DNA of 33,007 nt, taken from NCBI GenBank assembly GCA_000173575.1, contig ABYL01000079.1:1-33007 (forward strand), given 5' to 3'. This document shows positions 7,534 through 15,554 of the stretch, piece by piece. This DNA is from Burkholderia sp. H160 (GTDB lineage: Bacteria; Pseudomonadota; Gammaproteobacteria; Burkholderiales; Burkholderiaceae). Below the pieces are notes generated by a model, which saw nothing but the letters and a program-made list of their open reading frames with translations, searched no databases and was not told the DNA's origin. The position numbers and the translations under genes are program-made. Within the stretch, counting starts at the first letter, position 1. Every line of letters starts with the position of its first letter.

Positions 7534-9498
7534 ATGCAACTTGGTGTCTGCTACTACCCGGAACAATGGCCGCGCGCGATGTGGGCCGACGACGCGCAAC
7601 GTATGGTCGAACTCGGCATCACGCATGTGCGGATCGCCGAATTCGCGTGGAGCCGCATGGAGCCGCGCGCCGGCGAATTCGACTGGCAATGGCTCGACGA
7701 AGCCGTCGAAACGCTCGCCAAAGCGGGGTTGAAACTCGTGCTCGGCACGCCGACCGCGTCGCCGCCGAAGTGGCTCGTCGACGCGTATCCAGAGGTGTTG
7801 CCGGTGCGCGCGGACGGCACGCGCTGGAACTTCGGCTCGCGCCGCCACTACGATATTTCGAGCGACACATACCGGCGCGAATGCCTGCGCATCGTCACCG
7901 CGATGGCGCAGCGCTACGGACGGCATCCATCGATCGTCGCATGGCAGACCGATAACGAACTCGGCTGCCACGACACGGTGCCGAGCTATTCTGCCGCGGC
8001 GTTGCAGCGCTTTCACGCGTGGCTGCAGCACCGCTACGAAACGATCGGCGCGTTGAACGACGCGTGGGGTAACGTGTTCTGGAGCATGGAGTATCCGTCG
8101 TTCGACGCGATCGGCCTGCCGACGCTGACGCCCACCGACGCGAATCCGATCCATCTGCTCGACTTCCGCCGCTTCATGTCCGACGAGGTGGCGAGCTTCC
8201 ATCGCGAGCAGATCGACGTGTTGCGCGAGCATGCGCCGAACGCGGATCTGCTGCACAACTTTATGGGCTTCTTCACGACCTTCGATCACTATCGCTTCGC
8301 CGCCGATAGCGCGATCGACGTCGCCGCGTGGGACAGCTATCCGATTGCGCGCACCGAATCGATCGCCTTGCCGGAGGAGCAGAAGGCGCGCTTCGCGCGT
8401 ACCGGGCATCCCGACGTGTCCGCGTTCGATCACGACCGCTACCGCGGCGTTGGCGGCGGCCGCTTCTGGGTGATGGAGCAGCAGGCCGGGCCGGTCAACT
8501 GGGCGCCGTGGAATCCGGTGCCCGCGCCGGGCATGGTGCGGCTGTGGGCGTACGAGGCGTTCGCGCATGGCGCGGAGCTGGTGTCGTATTTCCGTTGGCG
8601 CCAGTGCCCGTATGCGCAGGAACAGATGCATTCGGGGCTCAATCTGCCGAACAACGAACTGTCGCCGGGCGGTCTCGAAGTGCAACGGGCCGCGCGTGAA
8701 ATCGCCGGCAATACGGCGCTCTCGACGCTCGCCGCGCCCGCGCGCGCGGCCACCGCGTTGGTCTTCGACTATGAGACGCAGTGGATGTTCGAAATCCAGC
8801 GTCACGGCAAGGGCTTCGACTATCAGACGCTCGTGTTCGACTACTACGAGTCGCTACGCGAACTTGGGCTCGACGTCGATATCGTGTCGAGCCGCGCCGA
8901 CCTTTCCGCATACCAGCTCGTCGTCGTGCCGAGTCTCGCGGTGATCGACGCTGCGCTCGTCGAACAGATCGCGCGTTCGAACGCGCAATGGGTGTTCGGC
9001 CCGCGCAGCGGTTCGAAAACCGACGCGTTCGCGATACCGGGCAATTTGCCGCCCGGCGCGTTGCAGCACGTGCTGCCGATCCAGGTGCTCGAAGTCGAAA
9101 CGCTGCGGCCGACGCTGGCGCCCGCGCTGTCGATCGACGGCACAACGGGTAACGCGCTGCACTGGCGCGAGCACGTGCGCGCCAATGGCGAGACAAGCAT
9201 TGCCGCGCGCTTCGACGACGCGTGGCCCGCGCTGCTGACGCACGGCAACGTGCGCTATGTGGCCGGCTGGCTATCGCATGAACTGCATCGCGCGGTGTTG
9301 CGGCAGGCGGCGCACGATGCCGGCCTCGATACCCAGGTGCTCGCGGACGGGCTGCGCCTTCGCCGCCGCGGCGGCCTGACCTTCGCGTTCAATTTCGGCG
9401 CGCAACCAGTGCAGGCGCCTGCTCCGCGCAATGCGACGTTCGTGCTCGGCGAGCCGCGCCTGAATACCGGCGACGTTTGCGTGTGGCAAGACGCGTGA
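7534..9498 (+). CDS. GH42 beta-galactosidase
   Basis: A 654-residue cytoplasmic glycosidase that removes terminal beta-galactose from imported oligomers. The protein opens with MQLGVCYYPEQWP, the usual N-terminus of the GH42 TIM barrel. The proton donor is E142 in WQTDNELGCHDT, and the nucleophile is E315 in FWVMEQQAGPVNW. The trimerisation domain follows (RAATALVFDYETQWMF near 405-420), then a small C-terminal beta domain. I start at the ATG at 7534; an in-frame TTG at 7492 would add 14 residues not expected in the family. There is no signal peptide, so it acts behind the ABC importer. The gene begins 60 bp after the last permease and belongs to the same operon. Confidence 0.95.
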   Translation: MQLGVCYYPEQWPRAMWADDAQRMVELGITHVRIAEFAWSRMEPRAGEFDWQWLDEAVETLAKAGLKLVLGTPTASPPKWLVDAYPEVLPVRADGTRWNFGSRRHYDISSDTYRRECLRIVTAMAQRYGRHPSIVAWQTDNELGCHDTVPSYSAAALQRFHAWLQHRYETIGALNDAWGNVFWSMEYPSFDAIGLPTLTPTDANPIHLLDFRRFMSDEVASFHREQIDVLREHAPNADLLHNFMGFFTTFDHYRFAADSAIDVAAWDSYPIARTESIALPEEQKARFARTGHPDVSAFDHDRYRGVGGGRFWVMEQQAGPVNWAPWNPVPAPGMVRLWAYEAFAHGAELVSYFRWRQCPYAQEQMHSGLNLPNNELSPGGLEVQRAAREIAGNTALSTLAAPARAATALVFDYETQWMFEIQRHGKGFDYQTLVFDYYESLRELGLDVDIVSSRADLSAYQLVVVPSLAVIDAALVEQIARSNAQWVFGPRSGSKTDAFAIPGNLPPGALQHVLPIQVLEVETLRPTLAPALSIDGTTGNALHWREHVRANGETSIAARFDDAWPALLTHGNVRYVAGWLSHELHRAVLRQAAHDAGLDTQVLADGLRLRRRGGLTFAFNFGAQPVQAPAPRNATFVLGEPRLNTGDVCVWQDA

Positions 9499-9652
9499 CG
9501 CTGTGCGGTCCACTTTGAAAAATCACCAGAGCAGGGGGCGGTAAAAGCAGTCTGAAACTCGCAGTTCGAAACTCGATGGTTGCAACACCGATGCATCAAA
9601 CCAGACCAGGCGGCCCCCCATGAGCCGCCAATCAATCGATGGAGGATGACGG

Positions 9653-10843
9653 ATGAACCGAAGAGAAATGCTGGGATGGCTCGCGGGCGCCGCGGCGGCA
9701 GCGGGTGTCGGCGCGACGCTCGGCACGCCCGCTGTTGCAGCGGAGGGCGGCCAGCAGGTTGGAGATGCCGCGCAGCAGGATGCCGCCGCGCGCGCGAACC
9801 GCTTCGCGATGGGCGCGGACGTCTCGACCTTGCTCGAACTCGAAGCGAACGGCGCGAAGTACTACGAGAATGGCAAGGCGCACGACTGCCTGCACATTCT
9901 GAAGCGTCACGGCGTCGATTCGATTCGCATCAAGGTGTGGAATGATCCTGGCAATCCCGACTTCTTTCCGGCCAATCAGAGTCCCGCGGCCGGCTGGAAC
10001 AATGCCGAACACGTTCGCATCCTCGCTCGCCGTGCGGCGGCGCTCGGCCTGCGCGTGCTGATCGACTTCCATTACAGCGACTGGTGGGCCGATCCGGGCA
10101 AACAGTACCCGCCGCACGACTGGGCCGGCAAGGACATCACCGAGACCTGCGCGCTGCTGTCGGCCTATACGTCGAAAGTGTTGCAGATGCTTGAGCGCGA
10201 TGGCGTGCGTCCCGAGTGGGTGCAGATCGGCAACGAGATCACCGGCGGCATGCTGTGGCCGCTCGGCAAGTACGACCAGCTCGACAATCTCGCGGCGTTG
10301 CTGAAGGCGGGGCATGACGCTGTCAAATCCGTCGACGCACGCATCAAGGTGATGCTGCATATCGACAGCGGCGGCAACAACGGGACGAGCCGCTGGTGGT
10401 TCGATGCCATGACGCAGCGCGGCGTCACGTTCGACGTGATCGGCCTGTCGTACTACCCGCAATGGCAGGGCTCGTTCAGCGACCTGCAGGGCAACGTGAA
10501 CGATCTCGCGACACGCTACGACAAGGACGTGATCGTCGTCGAGACCGCGTATCCGTGGACGACCAGCGACGGCGATTCGGAACCGAACTCGATGACCAAC
10601 GTTGGCACCTCGCCTTACCCGCAGACGCCAGCCGGCCAGGCGCAGTTTCTCGGCGCAGTGACCGACATCGTCAAGGCGATCCCCGACGGTCACGGCAAGG
10701 GCGTGTTCTGGTGGGAGCCCGAGTGGATTCCGACGCCGAACGTCGGCTGGAAAATCGGCGCGGGTGATCAGTGGGACAACAACACGCTGTTCGATTTCCA
10801 CGGCAATGCGTTGTCGTCGCTGGATGCGTTTCGCAATCGTTAG
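9653..10843 (+). CDS. GH53 arabinogalactan endo-beta-1,4-galactanase, exported
   Basis: A 396-residue exported endo-galactanase that cuts beta-1,4-galactan into oligomers. The N-terminus NRREMLGW followed by an alanine-rich hydrophobic stretch ending AVAA at residue 30 is a signal peptide. The RR pair makes Tat export possible but the motif is incomplete. The GH53 barrel runs from FAMGADVSTLLELE (51-64) to the end. The acid/base is E195 in VQIGNEITGGMLW and the nucleophile is E297 in VIVVETAYPW. The length is normal for a single-domain enzyme. A good ribosome binding site, GGAGG (9641-9645), sets the start. It is last in the operon, 154 bp after GH42, with a weak stem-loop in the gap (GGCGGC/GCCGCC, 9609-9629). 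No outer-membrane export or uptake partner is encoded here. Confidence 0.95.
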   Translation: MNRREMLGWLAGAAAAAGVGATLGTPAVAAEGGQQVGDAAQQDAAARANRFAMGADVSTLLELEANGAKYYENGKAHDCLHILKRHGVDSIRIKVWNDPGNPDFFPANQSPAAGWNNAEHVRILARRAAALGLRVLIDFHYSDWWADPGKQYPPHDWAGKDITETCALLSAYTSKVLQMLERDGVRPEWVQIGNEITGGMLWPLGKYDQLDNLAALLKAGHDAVKSVDARIKVMLHIDSGGNNGTSRWWFDAMTQRGVTFDVIGLSYYPQWQGSFSDLQGNVNDLATRYDKDVIVVETAYPWTTSDGDSEPNSMTNVGTSPYPQTPAGQAQFLGAVTDIVKAIPDGHGKGVFWWEPEWIPTPNVGWKIGAGDQWDNNTLFDFHGNALSSLDAFRNR

Positions 10844-10880
10844 CGTAAGCCGCTGAACGCGCGCAGGGGAATCTCAGGCA

Positions 10881-11213
10881 TCACTGTGCCGGCGATGCCT
10901 GCCCCTTGTGCTGGTTCACACAGTCCGACGTGATCGCCATGCTCGCCTGATCGGGCGTCATGTGTGGCGCGTCCGGGCTGTAGATCTTTTCGATGATCGC
11001 GTCGACGGCGGCGCGATCGGACGCGTCCTTGTAGTAGTGGGCGGCCTGATCGAGCGCCTGAGCTTTGGTCTTCTTGTGGGCGCGCCATGACGCGACCTGA
11101 GCGGCGATATCGCCGAGCGCGAAACATTGATCGCTGACGGTCTGCGCGACGGCCTGAGCGGCCGGCTGCGCGACGCACAACGCGACGAGCGCGGATACGA
11201 CTACGCGTTTCAT
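10881..11213 (-). CDS. Small exported protein of unknown function
   Basis: A 110-residue protein whose first ~23 residues form a clear Sec signal peptide (MKR, hydrophobic core, likely cut after AQAVA). The mature chain is helical in character, with many alanines and charged residues. It has only two cysteines (C30 and C98), one near each end, which could form a disulfide in the periplasm. I recognise no catalytic motif or named family. It is convergent with the GH53 gene, 37 bp apart, and so not part of the galactan operon. The coding assignment rests on the signal peptide, the start close to a GGAT-like ribosome site and codon usage like its neighbours. Confidence 0.72.
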   Translation of the reverse strand: MKRVVVSALVALCVAQPAAQAVAQTVSDQCFALGDIAAQVASWRAHKKTKAQALDQAAHYYKDASDRAAVDAIIEKIYSPDAPHMTPDQASMAITSDCVNQHKGQASPAQ

Positions 11214-11425
11214 TACTGGAATCCTGAGATGAGACGGCGACGGCGCGGCAGCGGCGGTGCTCGCCGTGCCGGGCCGCGCGCCGATGAATAGCTGCGTAGT
11301 GTATCGGGAAGTGGGGCGCGGTGCTTTTTACTGCTGTGGTTCAGATTGCCGCAGGCGAACGGGTGCGACGCAGATGCGTCACAACGGCAGCGGCCGGTCT
11401 TCGAAAATGCTCTTCATGACCAACG
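11214..11425. other. Intergenic region with one short dyad
   Basis: I see no gene in this stretch. A perfect 14-bp dyad GACGCA-GA-TGCGTC lies at 11367-11380, about 45 bp before the first possible start of the broken LysE gene. It could be an operator, but nothing else supports that. Short open frames here have unnatural composition and no ribosome binding site. Confidence 0.35.
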
Positions 11426-12107
11426 TTGACGACAGCCGCAGCATGCAAGGCAGGGTCAATAGATAGCGGTCGTAAAGCACCTGGAAAGTCGCTGACGGCC
11501 TTCTGCGTCGTGTCGTTTTCGTTGGTCATGGTGCCCGGTGCCCGGCGCGGACTGGGCGTACGCGATCTCGGCTGGATTGCGCGAGCGGGCGATTGCGCCC
11601 GCCATTACGGGCATGTTGTTCGGCTATCTCGCGATCACCGTGGTGGTGGCAGCGGGCGTCGGCGCGCTGGTGGCGAAAGCGCCGGCGGTATTGGCCGTGC
11701 TGACGTTCGTCGGGGCGGGCTATCTGCTGTGGATTGGCGGCAATGTTCTTGTGCGCCCCGCGGTGCCGACGGTAGCGGCCGAGCGCGCACCCGACGCGGC
11801 GTTGGACTGGTCCATGCGGGGTTTCGCGGTGAGCGGCCTCAATCCCAAAGCGCTGCTGCTGTTTCTTGCGTTGCTGCCGCAATTCACACGGGCCACTGAT
11901 GCGTGGTCGATTCCAGTGCAGATCGGCGCGTTGGGCCTGCTGCACATGATCAATTGCGCGGTGGTCTATTCGGTGGTCGGTCTCGGCTCGAAGGTGGTGC
12001 TGCGCACGCGTCCGGCCGTCGCGCGCAGGTTCAGCCAGGTTTCAGGCGCGGCGATGGTTTTGATTGCCGTGCTGCTGTGCGTCGAGCAGCTACTCGCGTT
12101 CCGCTAG
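11426..12107 (+). pseudogene. LysE/RhtB-family exporter, frameshifted by a 7-bp duplication
   Basis: The translation from 11538 to the stop at 12107 is a LysE/RhtB amino-acid exporter lacking its first segment. TM1 is found upstream in another frame (SLTAFCVVSFSLVMVPGA). The two frames meet at a tandem copy of GTGCCCG, at 11531-11537 and 11538-11544. Removing one copy joins VMVPGA directly to DWAYAISAGL, the expected family sequence. The only start codon in the upstream frame is TTG at 11426, with no ribosome binding site, and would give a somewhat long N-terminus; the native start may also be lost. The rest, including LTFVGAGYLLWIGG and VSGLNPKALLLFLALLPQF, is intact. A fresh loss-of-function mutation, a switchable locus or an assembly error are all possible. 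Confidence 0.82.
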
Positions 12108-12131
12108 GCGACGGACTTCACGCGCCCAGCC

Positions 12132-12165
12132 AAAGAAAAAGCCGCCCTGCGAATCGCAGGGCGGC
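12132..12165 (-). terminator. Rho-independent terminator of the AAHS permease gene
   Basis: GCCGCCCTGCG (12141-12151) and CGCAGGGCGGC (12155-12165) form a perfect 11-bp stem with a 3-base loop. On the minus strand it is followed directly by TTTTTCTTT (12140-12132), a proper U tract. It lies 63 bp beyond the stop of the minus-strand permease gene and between convergent genes. In the plus direction the T tract is poor, so any effect on the LysE transcript would be weaker. Confidence 0.88.
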
Positions 12166-12227
12166 TTCAGAATCACCACCTGGTCGAACCGTTATCGGTC
12201 CGTTAGCGGGCAGGCGTCATCGCACGC

Positions 12228-13586
12228 TCAATGGCCGAACGACTCCGCCTTCGAGGCACCCGCTTCAACTTTCTGAGGCCGTGCCGCCTGCTTGATCAGC
12301 AGCGCGACGCATGACACCACACCCGCGATCGCGATGGTCGCGAAGATTCCGCCGAACGAGAAGTGACGGCGCGTCAGCTCGGCCACGAGGAACGAGCCCG
12401 CGATGCCGCCGAAGCGGCCGACGCCGAGCATCCACGCGACACCGGTGCCGCGGCCCACGGTCGGGTAGAACGCGGCGGCGAGCGCCGGCATCGACGATTG
12501 CGCGGTGTTCATCAGCACGCCGGCGATGAACACGATCAGCACGAGCGCGCCGACGTTGCCGGCCGCCTGACCGATGAAGTACACGCTGACCGCGGTCAGC
12601 GCATAGCAGACCGCGATGACGCGATTCGCGTTGAAGCGGTCCATCAGCACGCCGGCCAGCACCGCGCCGACGCCGCCAAGCGGGAACAGTGCGGAGATCA
12701 GCGTCGCGCGTTGCGGCGTGAGGCCGGCGTCCTTCAGCAGGATCGGCATCCAGTTGATCGACGCGTAGAAGATCACGAGGCCCATGAAGTATGCGAGCCA
12801 CAGCATCACCGAGCCGACGATGTACGAACGCGACAGCACCACGCCGAGACCCTTGCCGCCGGTTTGCGGCGCGGTTTCGGTCATCGTGAACCCTGCGGCC
12901 TGCACCGCGTCGCCGGAAATGCGCGCGAGCGCCGCGCGAATCCGCTCGGCCGGCTTGTTGTTCGCGACCATGTAGCGGACCGACTCCGGCATTTTGGCGA
13001 GCAACAGCAGCAACAGCACCAGCGGGGTGACGCCGCCGAGGATCAGCACGCTGCGCCAGCCCACATGCGGAATCATCCATGCGGCGAGGAAGCCGCCGAA
13101 CGCCGCACCGAGCGGAAAGCCGCAGAACATCAGGTTGATCACGGTGGCGCGGCGGTTGTCCGGGCAGTACTCGCCCATCATCGTCACCGCGTTCGGCATT
13201 GCGGCGCCGAGGCCGACGCCGGTGATGAAGCGCAGCACGGTCAGTTGGTCGATGCTGGTCGAGAACGCCGACGCGAGGCAGGCGACGCCGAACAGCAGCA
13301 CCGAGCCGATCAGCATCGAGCGACGCCCGAGACGGTCGGACAGCGGACCCGAGCCGAGCGCGCCGCACGCGAGGCCGAACAGCGCGGCGCTCAGCACCGG
13401 CGCGAGCGCGGGCTTGGTGATACCCCATTCGGTAATCAGCGAAGGCGCGATAAAGCCGATCGCAGCGGTGTCAAAACCGTCCAGCAGGACGATGATGAAG
13501 CACATGAAAAAGATCAGCCACTGGAACGGCGAAAACGGATGTTCGTTGATAAAGGTTTGAACGTTCACAGCGGGGCTGCGGTTCAT
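12228..13586 (-). CDS. MFS permease, AAHS (aromatic acid:H+ symporter) type
   Basis: A 452-residue inner-membrane proton symporter for aromatic acids, the family of PcaK, BenK, GenK and MhbT. TM1 contains LLDGFDTAAIGFIAP with D36-G37-F38-D39, the acidic pair needed for proton-coupled transport in PcaK. The loop 2-3 motif is GPLSDRLGRRS (80-90), and GVGLGAAMPNAV marks TM4. Twelve segments are readable. The start is supported by AAGGAGA on the minus strand seven bases upstream. It stands alone with its own terminator. The substrate cannot be assigned; 4-hydroxybenzoate, protocatechuate, gentisate or 3-hydroxybenzoate are all possible. No aromatic catabolic gene is adjacent. Confidence 0.92.
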   Translation of the reverse strand: MNRSPAVNVQTFINEHPFSPFQWLIFFMCFIIVLLDGFDTAAIGFIAPSLITEWGITKPALAPVLSAALFGLACGALGSGPLSDRLGRRSMLIGSVLLFGVACLASAFSTSIDQLTVLRFITGVGLGAAMPNAVTMMGEYCPDNRRATVINLMFCGFPLGAAFGGFLAAWMIPHVGWRSVLILGGVTPLVLLLLLLAKMPESVRYMVANNKPAERIRAALARISGDAVQAAGFTMTETAPQTGGKGLGVVLSRSYIVGSVMLWLAYFMGLVIFYASINWMPILLKDAGLTPQRATLISALFPLGGVGAVLAGVLMDRFNANRVIAVCYALTAVSVYFIGQAAGNVGALVLIVFIAGVLMNTAQSSMPALAAAFYPTVGRGTGVAWMLGVGRFGGIAGSFLVAELTRRHFSFGGIFATIAIAGVVSCVALLIKQAARPQKVEAGASKAESFGH

Positions 13587-13756
13587 GATGGTCTCCTTGC
13601 TGCGAAAGGCTCGCTACGACGAGCGTTTCTTCTTAAAACCGTACGCCGTCTGGCGGCGGCGCACGATGCCTGCGCCCGGGCCAACTGGCCGTGCTTCGGC
13701 AATGAATCATATCCGGACAGATCGGCTTGACGGAACTGCGCCGGGCGAGGGAATTT

Positions 13757-13771
13757 GTTCGTATATAGAAC
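13757..13771. promoter_or_regulatory. Possible IclR-type operator before the AAHS permease
   Basis: GTTCGTATATAGAAC has 4-bp symmetrical arms GTTC/GAAC around an AT core. IclR-family regulators of aromatic catabolism often use sites of this general shape, and TATATA on the minus strand could be part of a -10 box. It lies about 170 bp upstream of the permease start. The symmetry is short, so chance is a real alternative. Confidence 0.3.
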
Positions 13772-13845
13772 GGTGATTCTTCACGCGAACGCGCGTCACT
13801 GTAAGGAATGAAATGGATTGGGTCAACGGGGGAATACCCGAAATG

Positions 13846-13875
13846 CGCCAAAGCGGGCATAAGCCCGCTTTGGCG
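13846..13875. other. Strong 13-bp inverted repeat (hairpin)
   Basis: CGCCAAAGCGGGC and GCCCGCTTTGGCG form a perfect 13-bp stem with loop ATAA. It may end transcripts coming from the minus-strand gtrA-like gene and the M14 fragment, but the flank on that strand has only ATTTC and no real U tract. It is not a known repeat that I recognise. Confidence 0.6.
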
Positions 13876-13954
13876 TCGGACGGCGGCGCGCTGTGGAACG
13901 GCCCCGCCCGCCTGGGGCAATGCGCCGAATCGAACGGCAAACGGCTTGCGGCCG

Positions 13955-14089
13955 TCAGCCCGTCACCTGCGGATGCGTGACCGCCCGCTCGATACGACCC
14001 AACCGCACGACGGTCACACCGGGACGCAACTGCCGCAGCGACGGCATCACGAGTATGCAGTTGTCGTAAGGCGTGCGCACCGCCTGGCC
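13955..14089 (-). pseudogene. C-terminal fragment of an M14/succinylglutamate-desuccinylase-like deacylase
   Basis: Directly after the stop of the gtrA-like gene, the same frame stays open for 44 codons to a stop at 13955-13957. It reads TPYDNCILVMPSLRQLRPG, then VTVVRLGR. This looks like the C-terminal beta domain of AstE/AspA-type zinc deacylases, where a D-x-C-x-L-x-M-P-S stretch followed by G-x-T-x-V-R-L-x-R is usual. The zinc-binding catalytic domain is absent. No start codon or ribosome binding site makes it a gene of its own. I interpret it as what was left when the gtrA-like gene and its neighbours were inserted or the upstream part was deleted. The assignment is from memory of the family and needs a search. 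Confidence 0.5.
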
Positions 14090-14497
14090 TCAGCGTGTAC
14101 GCTCGCGCATTGCCCAATACCGGTTGCCGAGAAAGCCCACGATCACGTAGACGGGAATGCCGCACAGTTGCGCGAGGTAGGGCGCGTGGGTGAGATGCAA
14201 CACCGAAAGCATCGTCGCAAGGTTGGCCAGATACGAGATCAGCACCACGATCAGAAAGCGGATGGCGGTGTGCCGCGTCGCTGCTGTCTTGAACGTGAAC
14301 TTGCTGTTGAGCGCGAAGCTCAATGCCACACCTATCGCGTAGCCGGTTACGTTGGCGACCACGGGAATGGCGCCGGCCGCTTGCACGATGAAGATGATAA
14401 CGGCCGAGATCGCCGTATTGAGGCCGCCAACCAGCAGATACTTGATGAACTGGCGAAGAGGTTCGGTACGCGGTGCTGTCGTGCGCAGACTGTTCAT
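14090..14497 (-). CDS. GtrA-family membrane protein (polyprenyl-P-sugar flippase-like)
   Basis: A 135-residue protein with four predicted membrane segments and the family hallmarks. QFIKYLLVGGLNTAI opens TM1, GYAIGVALSFALNSKFTFK ends TM2, and GNRYWAMRE closes the protein; the N-x-x-[FY]-x-F and F-x-x-[NR]-x-x-W type endings are characteristic of GtrA. Known members are thought to flip bactoprenol-phosphate-linked sugars across the inner membrane. The gene ends 13 bp from the methyltransferase gene on the same strand, so the two are co-transcribed. The matching GtrB-like glycosyltransferase and a large membrane protein are on the opposite strand about 1 kb away. The lipid-linked sugar role is inferred from family and neighbours. 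Confidence 0.88.
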   Translation of the reverse strand: MNSLRTTAPRTEPLRQFIKYLLVGGLNTAISAVIIFIVQAAGAIPVVANVTGYAIGVALSFALNSKFTFKTAATRHTAIRFLIVVLISYLANLATMLSVLHLTHAPYLAQLCGIPVYVIVGFLGNRYWAMRERTR

Positions 14498-14510
14498 TCA
14501 ATGACCGCCT

Positions 14511-15206
14511 TCATGCGGCGTTCGCGTAGACGGAGTATTGGGCGCCGAGCGGGACATGAGTCAGATATTTTTCGAGCGGACGAAGTTTGGCCAGCATGTG
14601 AGGAAAGAAAATCCGGAAGCGCACGTCCACCTCGGAAAAACCGGCATCGAGGCACGCCTGCTTCATGTTGCGCGCGCTGATCAGTTTCGCGTTCACATCG
14701 AATTCGCAGGTGTTGACTGCCCTGACGGTCAGCGGGTTCAGCGGATTGTGCTCGAAGATCACGACCGTGCCGCGCGGACCCACTACGCGCTTCAGTTCGC
14801 CCAGCAAATGAACATGCTCTGCGTGATCGATATGATGGAACACGCACATCGCATAGGCGAGATTGAATTCTCCCTGCTCGAAAGGCAGCGTGTGGCCGTC
14901 GAAGTGGACGAAGCGCGACGAACCGGGAAAGCGGCTTTGCGCGACTTCCAGTGAACGCTCCGATACATCCGCGCAGGTGAGCTGTGCGTCAGGCAAATAG
15001 CGCTTCACCCAGGGAATCGACGTGCCTACGCCCGATCCGAAATCGAGCATGCGCGCGGGCAGCGCATCGCGGCGCGTCATCTCCTCGGCGATGTCGCGGA
15101 TCTTGTACTCGGCGAAATACTCCGGGCCTTCTCCCGACACCGCAATGTTACGGGCGTGCAGCGAAAGATACTCGTCAGCAAAGCTGTCGAACTCGGCTTT
15201 GTCCAT
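14511..15206 (-). CDS. Class I SAM-dependent methyltransferase (Methyltransf_11 type)
   Basis: A 231-residue soluble methyltransferase. Motif I is MLDFGSGVGTS (53-63), followed by an acidic end of the next strand (LTCADVSERSLEVA). A post-II region LPFEQGEFNLAYAMCVFHHI is typical of small-molecule and lipid or sugar methyltransferases. The C-terminal part has FEHNPLNPLTVRAVNTCEFD. I start at 15206 because AAGGA lies eight bases before it; an ATG nine bases further upstream (15215) would sit directly on the ribosome binding site. It is followed after 13 bp by the gtrA-like gene, so it probably modifies a sugar or lipid carrier in the same envelope pathway. The substrate is unknown. Confidence 0.86.
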   Translation of the reverse strand: MDKAEFDSFADEYLSLHARNIAVSGEGPEYFAEYKIRDIAEEMTRRDALPARMLDFGSGVGTSIPWVKRYLPDAQLTCADVSERSLEVAQSRFPGSSRFVHFDGHTLPFEQGEFNLAYAMCVFHHIDHAEHVHLLGELKRVVGPRGTVVIFEHNPLNPLTVRAVNTCEFDVNAKLISARNMKQACLDAGFSEVDVRFRIFFPHMLAKLRPLEKYLTHVPLGAQYSVYANAA

Positions 15207-15554
15207 GCTATTCATCCTTACCGTGATACATCGGTTCCAAGGGCCATTGGAAAACGATCTGGCGTGACAGTTCATCGATAGTCTATTGTCGCCACGACAC
15301 AATCATACGGGAGTGCGAGAACAATCGCATTTATCTTGCCGGTGTATCAGTAAAAAGCGGTTGTTCATACTCCGATGTGGTAAATCCGTTGCGGTTCTAA
15401 TTCGACGTTTTTTCCGATGGCTTAGTGATTTTCGGACAAAGAGGTCCTCATGCTTGCCTGCGATCGGCGATGCGTATTAATGTCGAAACAGGTTAAACGC
15501 CGGACTCTGCGCCTGACTCTGGGTCGAGCCAGCTACAGAATGGGGGAGTTGCCT
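15207..15554. promoter_or_regulatory. Divergent promoter region of the gtr-like group
   Basis: This 348-bp gap between the methyltransferase and glycosyltransferase genes is clearly richer in A and T than the coding sequence. It must carry promoters for both directions. I find an inverted repeat ATTGT-N9-ACAAT (15285-15303) and a run of six T at 15409-15414, but no box pair good enough to name. The open frame that runs in from 15450 to the glycosyltransferase has no ribosome binding site at its start and looks non-native. Confidence 0.45.

Larger units (their letters stand above)
13587..13954. other. Gene-free region upstream of the AAHS permease
   Basis: I find no credible gene here. It should hold the promoter of the minus-strand permease. 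Two structures stand out: a dyad-like element at 13757-13771 and a strong stem-loop at 13846-13875, both listed separately. The first ~110 bp next to the permease start show nothing beyond the ribosome binding site. Confidence 0.5.

Noticed and set aside
9553-9575. Direct repeat GAAACTCG in the GH42-GH53 gap
   Set aside because: Only 8 bp and two copies; expected by chance and not tied to any structure.
10874-10900. Stem-loop CAGGCATC/GATGCCTG at the end of the small exported protein gene
   Set aside because: It overlaps the coding end, has an 11-base loop and lacks a U tract on either side, so I do not call it a terminator.
11257-11466. Possible 69-codon gene before the LysE remnant
   Set aside because: No ribosome binding site, odd composition with several scattered cysteines, and it overlaps the upstream part of the broken exporter in another frame.
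12363-13730. Open frame opposite the AAHS permease
   Set aside because: Mirror image of a membrane protein gene, highly charged and without family features.
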